This document shows positions 1 to 6,007 of a stretch of DNA of 33,347 nucleotides, one piece after another (the stretch's first letter is position 1; the number at the start of each line of letters is the position of its first letter). Position numbers and translations under genes: made by a program. Below the pieces are notes generated by a model. It was not told the origin of the DNA. It did no database searches and saw only the letters and a list, made by a program, of their open reading frames with translations. The stretch comes from an archaeon (lineage in GTDB: Archaea; Thermoproteota; Thermoprotei_A; Marsarchaeales; Marsarchaeaceae), in contig CADDZQ010000011.1 of assembly GCA_902812505.1 (NCBI GenBank), positions 1-33,347 on the forward strand, read 5' to 3'.

Positions 1-228
1 GACTGGGTGCTCGTCGTGGGCGTCTCAGCCATAGCCATATGGCTCGGCTGGGTGATGATAAGCACCAAACCAATAGTCCCAGAGGACAAACCAGAGCAGC
101 CACCAACAACCACCACGAGTGAGGGTGGAGGTGGCGGTTCCGAAGGAAGTGGATCCGCCGCTAGCGGTGCTGGCGTGAACCAGCCACAAACCACGCAAAT
201 GACAAACCCAACTCAGAGCAGAAAATAG
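1..228 (+). CDS. C-terminal end of a membrane protein (5' end outside window)
   Basis: The reading frame is open from the first base, so the gene very likely starts upstream. What remains is one hydrophobic helix (about residues 3-20, VLVVGVSAIAIWLGWVMI) followed by a roughly 50-residue tail of low complexity: Pro/Thr-rich, then Gly/Ser-rich (GGGGGSEGSGS), then Gln/Asn/Thr-rich. Tails like this are common on exported or membrane-anchored archaeal proteins, but nothing here identifies a family. Orientation of the tail across the membrane is not decided. Function unknown. Confidence 0.55.
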   Translation, partial: DWVLVVGVSAIAIWLGWVMISTKPIVPEDKPEQPPTTTTSEGGGGGSEGSGSAASGAGVNQPQTTQMTNPTQSRK

Positions 229-614
229 CGGTTGCTCCTAAGTAATATTAGTCAACGCCTTGAACGGTTTGGCAGGTCTGTAAAACTATATACTAAACTC
301 TTTCTAACTTTTAACGATATTTGTAAATAACACCAAAGCACCTAATCAACATGTGGCATCATTAGACCGGAATACTGTTGGCACATTCTTGCACAATATT
401 AAAGTTACGTCTAAACACCACACCTAGGTCTCTATAGAAAGCCCCACCCTCAGTTTCAGACTATATGTAACCATATGAATAAGCTCCAAATGCGTTCTAA
501 TAATGATTCAATAAGGGTTTTAGCGCGCTTTCCACAGAGGGTGTTTTTCCCTCCGCAACTATGTACTTAATGTATAGAAAAGTGTTTAAGTATGCGTGGA
601 TATTTAACTTTAAG
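229..614. other. Intergenic region upstream of the roadblock gene
   Basis: This stretch of nearly 390 bases has no credible gene. It is AT-rich near 280-330. It holds a small perfect inverted repeat (ATATG-taac-CATAT, 463-476) and ends in the TATA box of the next gene at 585-593. No tRNA or other structured RNA is apparent. Confidence 0.5.
585..593 (+). promoter_or_regulatory. TATA box of the roadblock gene
   Basis: TTTAAGTAT is centred about 26 bases upstream of the TTG at 615, the normal archaeal spacing to a transcription start. It lies inside the longer open frame that begins at 561, which argues that the upstream ATG codons (561, 570) are not used and that the mRNA is leaderless. Confidence 0.6.
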
Positions 615-962
615 TTGTCCGACTTATTAAAGGATATCAGAGGGTCGCTAAAGTCGATTTTAGATCAGCATTTAAAGTCTGTGATACTCATTGATAGGTA
701 TGGTACACAGCTGGCCTCAGTATCCAGCATAGACCTTCAAAGGGAGACCCTCTCAAAGGTTTCCGCTGTTTTGTATGGTTCAGCTGAACGCCTAGGGGAG
801 ACCCTAAGTAGGGGTTCGCCTAGATGCATCATCATAGAGTATAACAATATGGTTCTATGTATAGTTAAGACGATGTCGGGGAAATACGTGGTTGTTGGTG
901 TCTGTGATGGGTATACTCAAGACATCTGGTCCAAATTAGAGGGTCTTTCAGTTAAACTTTAG
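615..962 (+). CDS. Roadblock/LC7 domain protein (MglB-like)
   Basis: A 115-residue protein of the roadblock/LC7 fold: an N-terminal helix (SDLLKDIRGSLKSILD), a strand with the typical I-D-R-Y-G-T element, a long helix, then a paired-strand end (CIIIEYNNMVLCIVKT, KYVVVGVC). Family members dimerise and often act with small Ras-like GTPases as activators or scaffolds; no partner GTPase lies in the window. I place the start at TTG 615 because a TATA box sits 26 bases upstream and because the protein then has the usual family length. The last 11 bases overlap the convergent QueD-like gene. The precise role is unknown. Confidence 0.75.
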   Translation: MSDLLKDIRGSLKSILDQHLKSVILIDRYGTQLASVSSIDLQRETLSKVSAVLYGSAERLGETLSRGSPRCIIIEYNNMVLCIVKTMSGKYVVVGVCDGYTQDIWSKLEGLSVKL

Positions 963-1320
963 CTGTTTGATACTCGGCCCACTGGTGTGGAGTCTCCCAG
1001 ACTCGAACAATGACCCCAAGGTTGGGAGGTAATCTCTCACTTAATGAGCTGTATACATAGAAAGCTATGTTTTCTGCGGAGGGTGGCTGGTATTCTTTCG
1101 GTATGGAATCATTGAGGTAGGTGTGGTCCAATAGGCCCACTATGGCGTTGAGAGATGATTTCACATCTCCGAAGTCTATTAGGAAACCGTTTTGGTTGAG
1201 TTTATCACCAGTAAGTGAAACCTCTACCTTATAGTTATGACCGTGCATACGCCCACACTTCGGGTGCCCAGGTATTATGTGGGCGGCCGAAAACTCGGTG
1301 TCTACAGCGATACGCCACAA
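952..1320 (-). CDS. queD: 6-pyruvoyl-tetrahydropterin synthase / QueD family
   Basis: A 122-residue single-domain T-fold enzyme. Zinc ligands H14, H26 and H28 (in C22-GRMHGHNY) are present, with the catalytic cysteine C22 four residues before the HGH motif. An Asp-His pair (D65-H66, LLDHTYLND), a PSAEN element and a late WETP glutamate for pterin binding are also there. This is the QueD-type pattern: 7,8-dihydroneopterin triphosphate to 6-carboxytetrahydropterin, feeding preQ0 and so archaeosine in archaeal tRNA. A pterin-synthase role cannot be excluded. The only start after the last in-frame stop is TTG 1320, about 27 bases after a TTAATA box. It overlaps the roadblock gene tail to tail by 11 bases. 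Confidence 0.85.
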   Translation of the reverse strand: MWRIAVDTEFSAAHIIPGHPKCGRMHGHNYKVEVSLTGDKLNQNGFLIDFGDVKSSLNAIVGLLDHTYLNDSIPKEYQPPSAENIAFYVYSSLSERLPPNLGVIVRVWETPHQWAEYQTAKV

Positions 1321-1454
1321 TTCTAAGCAGGAATCAACTATGGGAGTATTAAGTCAAGCGGTCGACTCGGACTCACCCATTGTTGAATACGAGTAACTAC
1401 TTTCAAGAATGGGTTTTCTTAAATTCTTGTTGGGTTAAGACTTACCAGGAATAC

Positions 1455-1463
1455 CTTATATTA
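1455..1463 (+). promoter_or_regulatory. TATA box of the SufT-like gene
   Basis: CTTATATTA is centred about 29 bases upstream of the ATG at 1488. It supports a leaderless or near-leaderless start there and argues against the in-frame codons upstream from 1380. Confidence 0.6.
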
Positions 1464-1487
1464 TGGCTTGACCCATATTACATTGGT

Positions 1488-1826
1488 ATGGCTGAGGAGA
1501 AGAATGCTAATCTTAATGGTAAGGAAGAGTTGAAGCAGAAGATAATGGATGCCTTGAGGAACTGTTATGACCCCGAGATACCGATTAACATAGTTGACCT
1601 CGGCTTGGTTTACGATGTTGTGATAAACGACTCTAACGAGGTTTTCCTAAGAATCGGGCTAACCGCCCCAGGCTGTCCTGTGGGTTACCTGCTTGAGGAA
1701 GAGGTTGTTCAGGAGGTTAGTAAAATACCCGAGGTCAAAAGGGTCGACGTAGAGATTGTCAGGACACCCCTTTGGACGCCGGATAGGATGAGTGAGGACG
1801 CAAGAAGGCAGCTCGGCCTGCTCTAG
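1488..1826 (+). CDS. sufT: MIP18/SufT-like Fe-S cluster assembly protein (DUF59)
   Basis: A 112-residue DUF59 protein. After a charged helix it has the family signature NCYDPEIPINIVDLGLVYDV, then the conserved TAPGCPVGYLLEEEV segment with a single cysteine, and ends in the VxRTPLWTPDRMSEDAR element typical of the PaaD/SufT/MIP18 family. Such proteins help build or hand over iron-sulfur clusters. The start is ATG 1488, set by the TATA box at 1455-1463. The stop overlaps the last 4 bases of the convergent HTH regulator, whose four C-terminal cysteines make an Fe-S connection worth considering. The family is certain; the client proteins are unknown. Confidence 0.85.
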   Translation: MAEEKNANLNGKEELKQKIMDALRNCYDPEIPINIVDLGLVYDVVINDSNEVFLRIGLTAPGCPVGYLLEEEVVQEVSKIPEVKRVDVEIVRTPLWTPDRMSEDARRQLGLL

Positions 1827-2218
1827 GCCGCGGCTGACTCATCATCCAAGCACACACCGCACCTCTGCCTCGAGATGGCTGGGTCTATTCTAGCGTGGAA
1901 ATCACACATGTATCCATGCTTTAGAACATAATCACATATGTCGTCTATCCTCTTCGCTACATTGACGGGTGTAAGTTCACCTGACGCGATCCTCTCAGCC
2001 AAATCATCCACCAGTCTGACTACATCCTTATGTGATTCGAGGTCTATTGCCACACCCCTATTCTTGGTGTCATAACGGCTTATAGCAGACTGGGAAACCC
2101 CTAGCACCGAGGCTGCGCGTTGCTGAGTGAAGCTGTGATTCTTGATCAGCTTCTCAGCAACCATCCGTCTTAATGCGGGTATAACCGACTTGACCGCAAC
2201 CTCATAGGGTGTGAGCAT
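1823..2218 (-). CDS. Archaeal HTH transcriptional regulator with C-terminal cysteines
   Basis: A 131-residue protein of the archaeal XRE-like regulator type (COG2522-like). Residues about 1-60 contain the helix-turn-helix: TPYEVAVKSVIPALRRMVAE, then FTQQRAASVLGVSQSAISRY. A helical middle follows. The C-terminal part has C95, C105, C120 and C123 plus H108, including a C-x-x-C, which could hold zinc or an iron-sulfur cluster. It starts at ATG 2218; a TATA-like TTTATAT lies about 33 bases upstream. The gene is divergent from a CtaA-half gene and overlaps the SufT-like gene tail to tail, so a role in Fe-S or heme/oxygen response is an inference from position only. Confidence 0.75.
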   Translation of the reverse strand: MLTPYEVAVKSVIPALRRMVAEKLIKNHSFTQQRAASVLGVSQSAISRYDTKNRGVAIDLESHKDVVRLVDDLAERIASGELTPVNVAKRIDDICDYVLKHGYMCDFHARIDPAISRQRCGVCLDDESAAA

Positions 2219-2246
2219 TATCTCTGTAATAAATACATTGAGGAAA

Positions 2247-2256
2247 CATATAAATT
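2247..2256 (-). promoter_or_regulatory. TATA box of the HTH regulator
   Basis: Reading the minus strand, AATTTATATG is about 33 bases upstream of the regulator's ATG. It sits in the 92-base gap shared with the divergent CtaA-half gene, so the regulator could control both itself and that gene. The plus-strand gene probably uses the TAATAATA at 2279-2286. Confidence 0.5.
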
Positions 2257-2310
2257 TGGCTTCCCACGGTGTTTAAACCTAATAATAGTCTTCCACTAAG
2301 CTCGAAATCA

Positions 2311-2751
2311 ATGAATACCTACAAGGTCACTTCGCTTCTAACGGTGTTTGGAGTGTGGTTCCAGTTTGTTATAGCTGCTTCAGTTGTGTTGTTCGACCCG
2401 AATAACAACACCTTCCCCTATACCAAAATAGTTCTAAGCTGGCCCGGTGTCCTAGAGGAAGTACACAGGGTGTGGGCTCTCGTGATCTTGGTCTTCATAG
2501 TGTTAAACCTCTACTATACGCGTAGGAGTAGACTGGGTAGGGGTCCCCTTCTATACGCGGGGCTGGTTCTAGTGCTTTTCGTGTTGCAGGCTATCTATGG
2601 CGCCGTAACCATCTGGAGCTATGATTATCCCCCCTTCGTCCTCCTACATGAGGGTAACGCTGGCATATTACTCCTAGTTAGCTCATTGATGGCTGGAAGC
2701 GCATTGGAACATGGTACAAAGCACACCACTAGCAGTGCCCCTTATACATAG
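2311..2751 (+). CDS. ctaA: Half-size CtaA/Cox15-like heme A synthase (glutamate-bearing half)
   Basis: A 146-residue protein with four membrane helices, half the length of bacterial CtaA, as known for some archaeal CtaA proteins. Helix 2 opens with E49-E-V-H52-R53, the E-x-x-H-R motif whose Glu and His are needed for heme O oxidation in CtaA; helix 3 has LQAIYGAVT; helix 4 starts with H113. It resembles the N-terminal half of full-length CtaA. I start at ATG 2311 because TAATAATA lies about 28 bases upstream; a GTG at 2269 is an alternative. It converges on the second half-gene (12-base gap). Product: heme A for the oxidase at 11.5 kb. No heme O synthase is in the window. Confidence 0.75.
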   Translation: MNTYKVTSLLTVFGVWFQFVIAASVVLFDPNNNTFPYTKIVLSWPGVLEEVHRVWALVILVFIVLNLYYTRRSRLGRGPLLYAGLVLVLFVLQAIYGAVTIWSYDYPPFVLLHEGNAGILLLVSSLMAGSALEHGTKHTTSSAPYT

Positions 2752-2763
2752 CGTTAAACAATA

Positions 2764-3171
2764 TTAATGAGTGTGCATACTTTTGACTAGGGTTAATCCC
2801 GCGGCTATTATTATGAGTCCACTTATGGAGAAGTGTGTTAACACAAGGTATTTGCTGAGTAATGGTTTGCTGGTGTTTATAGCAATAAGTAGACCTACGA
2901 CTGTTTGGAGCACTATCAGTGCCACAGTGGCCCGCGAATAATTAGCAATCGTTCTCTCGCGTAAACCTATTGCTAAAACGAGCCACCCTATAATGAGAGT
3001 CATGCCGAGAAGCCTGTGGAGTAGTGGTAGAACTGCTGGATATGTTAGATTGAAACTACTCGGTGTGAAGCCTAGGTTGGCTGGGTCATCGAAGGTGACT
3101 AGTCCCCCGCTCACATACTCGATGATAAGTAGGCTGACTAGTACACCTAGTGTAGCCCTGCTTTTTGACAA
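2764..3171 (-). CDS. Half-size CtaA/Cox15-like protein (half without the catalytic glutamate)
   Basis: A 135-residue, four-helix protein with the same layout as the neighbouring CtaA half: H52-R53 at the start of helix 2 (PLLHRLLG), LQTVVG in helix 3 and H113 at the start of helix 4. The position three residues before H52 is Pro, not Glu, so it matches the C-terminal half of full-length CtaA, which provides the second heme site. It probably pairs with the convergent half-gene. The start is TTG 3171, with AGATAAAT about 30 bases upstream overlapping the end of the Lon-domain gene. Catalysis alone seems unlikely. Confidence 0.7.
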   Translation of the reverse strand: MSKSRATLGVLVSLLIIEYVSGGLVTFDDPANLGFTPSSFNLTYPAVLPLLHRLLGMTLIIGWLVLAIGLRERTIANYSRATVALIVLQTVVGLLIAINTSKPLLSKYLVLTHFSISGLIIIAAGLTLVKSMHTH

Positions 3172-3200
3172 TTTTTTCGCCGCACTTTGGTGAGTAGCAT

Positions 3201-3791
3201 TTATCTCTCATCCACTATTTGGCTCAGGAATTCTAGCTCTGCACGAAGCCTCTCTTGGGTGCTAGTGTAGGCGAGAAGTCTCTGCTTCTCGTATAGGTTG
3301 AGATTAAGCATGTCTGCCACTAAGTAAGAGTACTGAGCTGGGTCTAGGTAGTGAACCAGCTCCTTGGGTGGGCTCACACCATTGGCTTCCAAAATGGCTA
3401 GATACCTTCTGAAAGCCTCCTCCACTCTTCTTTTGAGCTCCTCTACTTCTCCTGGGTCACCGTCATCATCTTTTAGTGGTTCGACTTCCGCTTTGAGTAT
3501 AGGTTTACTGTAATCTATCCAGTTCACGCGGAATTTGCATTCACCTTTCATCACAACCCTGAAGCAGCCGTCTTCGGTATCCTCGGTGGCAATAACCTTG
3601 GCGGCTGTTCCAATATCGTAGGGTACAACTGGTCCTTCACCCGCCTTCTTAATAAGAACCACCCCAAGCGCCTTGCCAGTCACGTTGTGGGCTCGAAGCA
3701 GTCTTCGGTATTTCGATTCACATACAAATAGTGGGAGCATCATCTTGGGATAAAGCACCGCTGTCAGCGGTAATATGGGTATTAGTGTCAT
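3201..3791 (-). CDS. Stand-alone Lon N-terminal (substrate-binding) domain protein
   Basis: A 196-residue protein matching the LON_substr_bdg domain alone. It opens with IPILPLTAVLYPKMMLPLFV, a variant of the Lon start in which the N-domain strand leads to a P-G/M-x-x-x-P-L turn. The next conserved block is ESKYRRLL, then a beta barrel containing IGTAAKVIATEDTEDGCFRVVMKG, and the rest is helical (about 115-196) and ends in ERLRAELEFL. No ATPase or protease domain follows; the stop is genuine. Archaeal LonB usually lacks this domain. It may be an adaptor or a peptide or small-ligand binder; function is unproven. ATG 3791 is the start. Confidence 0.75.
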   Translation of the reverse strand: MTLIPILPLTAVLYPKMMLPLFVCESKYRRLLRAHNVTGKALGVVLIKKAGEGPVVPYDIGTAAKVIATEDTEDGCFRVVMKGECKFRVNWIDYSKPILKAEVEPLKDDDGDPGEVEELKRRVEEAFRRYLAILEANGVSPPKELVHYLDPAQYSYLVADMLNLNLYEKQRLLAYTSTQERLRAELEFLSQIVDER

Positions 3792-3938
3792 CTGACGGCT
3801 TCAAATGAAGCAAGCAAATAGACTTATTAGGCTTACTAACCGCCGAATACGTATAAACCATAATCTATATAATGTAAATCAGGCTAAGATCAACCTCCGT
3901 TTCTCCTCTGAAGTAGATGGTTAGGCTCAATTCGCCTC

Positions 3939-3957
3939 AGCTAAGAACACTTTAGCT
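3939..3957. repeat. Inverted repeat in the divergent gap
   Basis: AGCTAA, a 7-base loop, then TTAGCT: a perfect 6-base inverted repeat between the divergent Lon-domain and small membrane protein genes. Because both flanking genes run outward it is not a terminator of either; an operator or the stem of a small RNA is possible. The rest of the 234-base gap shows TATA-like stretches only. Confidence 0.3.
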
Positions 3958-4025
3958 TTATCGAATGCGGAGTATTTTTACGCTTAGAAATTAGGATGCG
4001 CTGACTTAAATTTGGAGCCTGTAGT

Positions 4026-4250
4026 ATGTTTAGTGTGTCTGTTCGCAGTGTTATTGGTGAAGTGGTTAGGTGGGGCTGGACCTATATTTTCATAGGGCTG
4101 TGGTTCACGATCGGCGGGTCCTATTCGGCGGACGGTTTGGAGGCTGTGTTAGGCGTCATACTTGTTTTCTATGGGGCGCTCCTCTTAGATCGGAAAGCCA
4201 AAAGATTGGAGGAAGAATTGGAAAGGATCCGCTCTAAGAAGGACGGCTGA
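4026..4250 (+). CDS. Small two-helix membrane protein
   Basis: 74 residues: two hydrophobic helices (about 17-31 and 37-53) and a charged C-terminal helix (DRKAKRLEEELERIRSKK) likely to be a short cytoplasmic coiled coil. No family recognised. Its stop overlaps the end of the convergent M20 peptidase gene by 17 bases. CTTAAATTT at 4005-4013 is a TATA candidate; measured from it, the GTG at 4035 would be the leaderless start, so the ATG at 4026 is not secure. Confidence 0.55.
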   Translation: MFSVSVRSVIGEVVRWGWTYIFIGLWFTIGGSYSADGLEAVLGVILVFYGALLLDRKAKRLEEELERIRSKKDG

Positions 4251-5406
4251 GAAGTCTTTCTGTTGCCCTACACAGTATCGCTACACCGTGTTTAAGCGCG
4301 TCCTCGTCAACATTGTAGGTTGGGGTATGCTGGGGGCTGGTTACACCCTTGGCGGGGTTACCCACACCCAAAAAGTAGAATGCTCCCGGAACCCTCTGCA
4401 TATAGTAGCCGAAGTCCTCCCCACCCATCACTGGGTCGGGGTGAAGCACAGCGTCTCTTCCCAGTATGTCCACAACGGCCTCTTCAACAACCCTCGCCAC
4501 CTCAGGGTTGTTAACCACCACAGGATAACCCTCCTCGTACTCAAACTCGTAGGACACTCCCATAGAGCTACACACGCCCTCAAGAAGCCTTCTTAGCTCG
4601 GCTTTAACAAGCCCACGCGTATCCATGTCGAGGGTGCGCACAGTGCCAGTGAGCTCCGCGTGAGCCGCGATTATGTTAAACCTGTAGCCAGCGTTAAAGG
4701 TGCCAAACGTCACCACGGCAGCCTTAACGGGGTCAACCCTCCTAGAAACTATCGTCTGAGCCAGTGTTACATAGTATGATGCGGTCACTATTGGGTCAAC
4801 TGTCTCATGTGGTGCTGAGCCGTGCCCACCTCTCCCATGAAGGCGGATGATGAACTTGTCGGAGTTAGCCATGAGTGGTCCATAGTATACGGCTACCTTC
4901 CCCGCTGGTATATTCGAGAAGACGTGTTGACCAATGATATAGTTCACCCCCTCCAGCACCCCCTCTTTAATGAGTTGCTGTGCGCCCCCCGGGGGTTGCT
5001 CCTCCGCTGGCTGGAAAATCAGCCGCACTCTACCCCTAATATTCCTTTTCTCTTCGACGAGTATCTTCGTAAAACCGAGAAGCATTGCCACGTGTGCATC
5101 GTGTCCACAGGCGTGCATAACCCCCTTATTCTTAGAGGCGTACTCCACGTGGTTTTCCTCTTGCACGGGGAGCCCGTCTATGTCTGCCCTTATTGCCACA
5201 GTTCTACCTGGTTGTGCACCCTCAATATCTGCTACGACACCTGTGCCAGCCACCCTCCTTGGTGATAAACCCATAGACCTTAATTCGGCCTCTATCCTCT
5301 TCGCGGTCTCAAACTCTTGGAAGCTAAGTTCGGGGTACTCGTGAAGAGTTCTTCTGATAGAGACAACGTAGGAGTGAACCTTTTCAGTCTGGGAAACACA
5401 CTCCAA
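4234..5406 (-). CDS. M20D-family metallo-amidohydrolase / carboxypeptidase
   Basis: About 390 residues, the usual length of M20D amidohydrolases (hippurate, N-acetyl-amino-acid and IAA-amino-acid hydrolases; Sulfolobus carboxypeptidase CpsA). It has RRTLHEYPELSF near the N terminus, ADIDGLPVQEE, the metal motif HACGHDAHVAMLLG (Cys and His ligands), the catalytic EEQPPGGA, QHV, a dimerisation domain in the middle (GGHGSAPHETVDPI) and a late GGEDFGYY ligand. It probably cleaves acylated amino acids or peptides in the cytoplasm. I choose TTG 5406: a GAGGTG site, made of the last codons of osmC, ends 7 bases upstream. It is the second gene of the OsmC operon. Confidence 0.85.
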   Translation of the reverse strand: MECVSQTEKVHSYVVSIRRTLHEYPELSFQEFETAKRIEAELRSMGLSPRRVAGTGVVADIEGAQPGRTVAIRADIDGLPVQEENHVEYASKNKGVMHACGHDAHVAMLLGFTKILVEEKRNIRGRVRLIFQPAEEQPPGGAQQLIKEGVLEGVNYIIGQHVFSNIPAGKVAVYYGPLMANSDKFIIRLHGRGGHGSAPHETVDPIVTASYYVTLAQTIVSRRVDPVKAAVVTFGTFNAGYRFNIIAAHAELTGTVRTLDMDTRGLVKAELRRLLEGVCSSMGVSYEFEYEEGYPVVVNNPEVARVVEEAVVDILGRDAVLHPDPVMGGEDFGYYMQRVPGAFYFLGVGNPAKGVTSPQHTPTYNVDEDALKHGVAILCRATERLLSRPS

Positions 5407-5410
5407 TGCC

Positions 5411-5842
5411 TCACACCTCAACAATCTCGTAGCTCGTTAGGATTTCAGCCCTACCCTTGATTGTAGCCCCCACCGAGCAAAAAAGCTCATCCGACTCCTT
5501 TATTACACGCTCAAGCACCGCTTTATCAATCGACACACCCTTTACCAAGTAGTGTACGCGTATTTTAGTGTAATAGTGAGGCAACTTTTCATTAACCTCA
5601 CCACTCACCTTCACTTCAAGACCCTTCAAATTCTGCCCAAATTTCTTTAAACCCTGAACTATGTCCATACCCGTGCACCCACCGAGGGCGGCGAGTAAAA
5701 GCGCCATAGGCCTCATACCCGTGCCTTCACCGTTCGGCCTATCAGCGTCAATCACGACGGAGTGCCCCTTATCGTCAAACCCAACAAACTGAAAATTCGA
5801 CGACCACCTAACAACCACGTCCCTCGTATTAGACCCACTCAT
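5411..5842 (-). CDS. OsmC/Ohr-family protein
   Basis: A 143-residue OsmC-like protein. The two redox cysteines are present, in AALGGCTGMDIV and in ELFCSVGATIKG; in this family they reduce organic hydroperoxides using thiols. The N-terminal strands (VVVRWSSNFQFVGFDD) and RPNGEGTGMRPMALLLAALGG match the YhfA/OsmC subgroup with a Met-rich first helix. The start is ATG 5842, about 26 bases from CCTTAAG on the minus strand (5866-5872); a TTG two codons upstream is an alternative. Its stop lies a few bases from the M20 start, so the two are co-transcribed. The substrate is not determinable. Confidence 0.85.
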   Translation of the reverse strand: MSGSNTRDVVVRWSSNFQFVGFDDKGHSVVIDADRPNGEGTGMRPMALLLAALGGCTGMDIVQGLKKFGQNLKGLEVKVSGEVNEKLPHYYTKIRVHYLVKGVSIDKAVLERVIKESDELFCSVGATIKGRAEILTSYEIVEV

Positions 5843-5978
5843 ACCCAAAACAACATGCGGGTAATCCTTAAGCTTAATTCATCACCACCCGCTAGGCTTG
5901 TGTACTAATCAGAGTTGACTGTTCACAAAATAATATTTTAGCTGTTAAACCAAAATAAAAATATCTTAAACCGAAAAC

Positions 5979-5988
5979 TTTAAGTTTA
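5979..5988 (+). promoter_or_regulatory. TATA box of the APC permease
   Basis: TTTAAGTTTA is centred about 25 bases upstream of ATG 6008, giving a leaderless or near-leaderless mRNA. The surrounding 60 bases are very AT-rich. Confidence 0.6.
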
Positions 5989-6007
5989 ACAACGTTTTTA
6001 ACCACAC

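Noticed and set aside
127-165. A GGGGS-like stretch followed by GGATCC and GCTAGC, resembling an engineered linker with cloning sites.
   Set aside because: It sits in frame in a natural low-complexity tail, between ordinary archaeal sequence on both sides; such Gly/Ser runs and six-base sites occur by chance. Read mapping would settle it.
561-614. N-terminal extension of the roadblock protein from ATG 561.
   Set aside because: The TATA box lies inside it and the extra residues do not fit the family; TTG 615 is better.
4288-5344. Several plus-strand frames opposite the M20 peptidase.
   Set aside because: They are antisense shadows of a gene with complete catalytic motifs.
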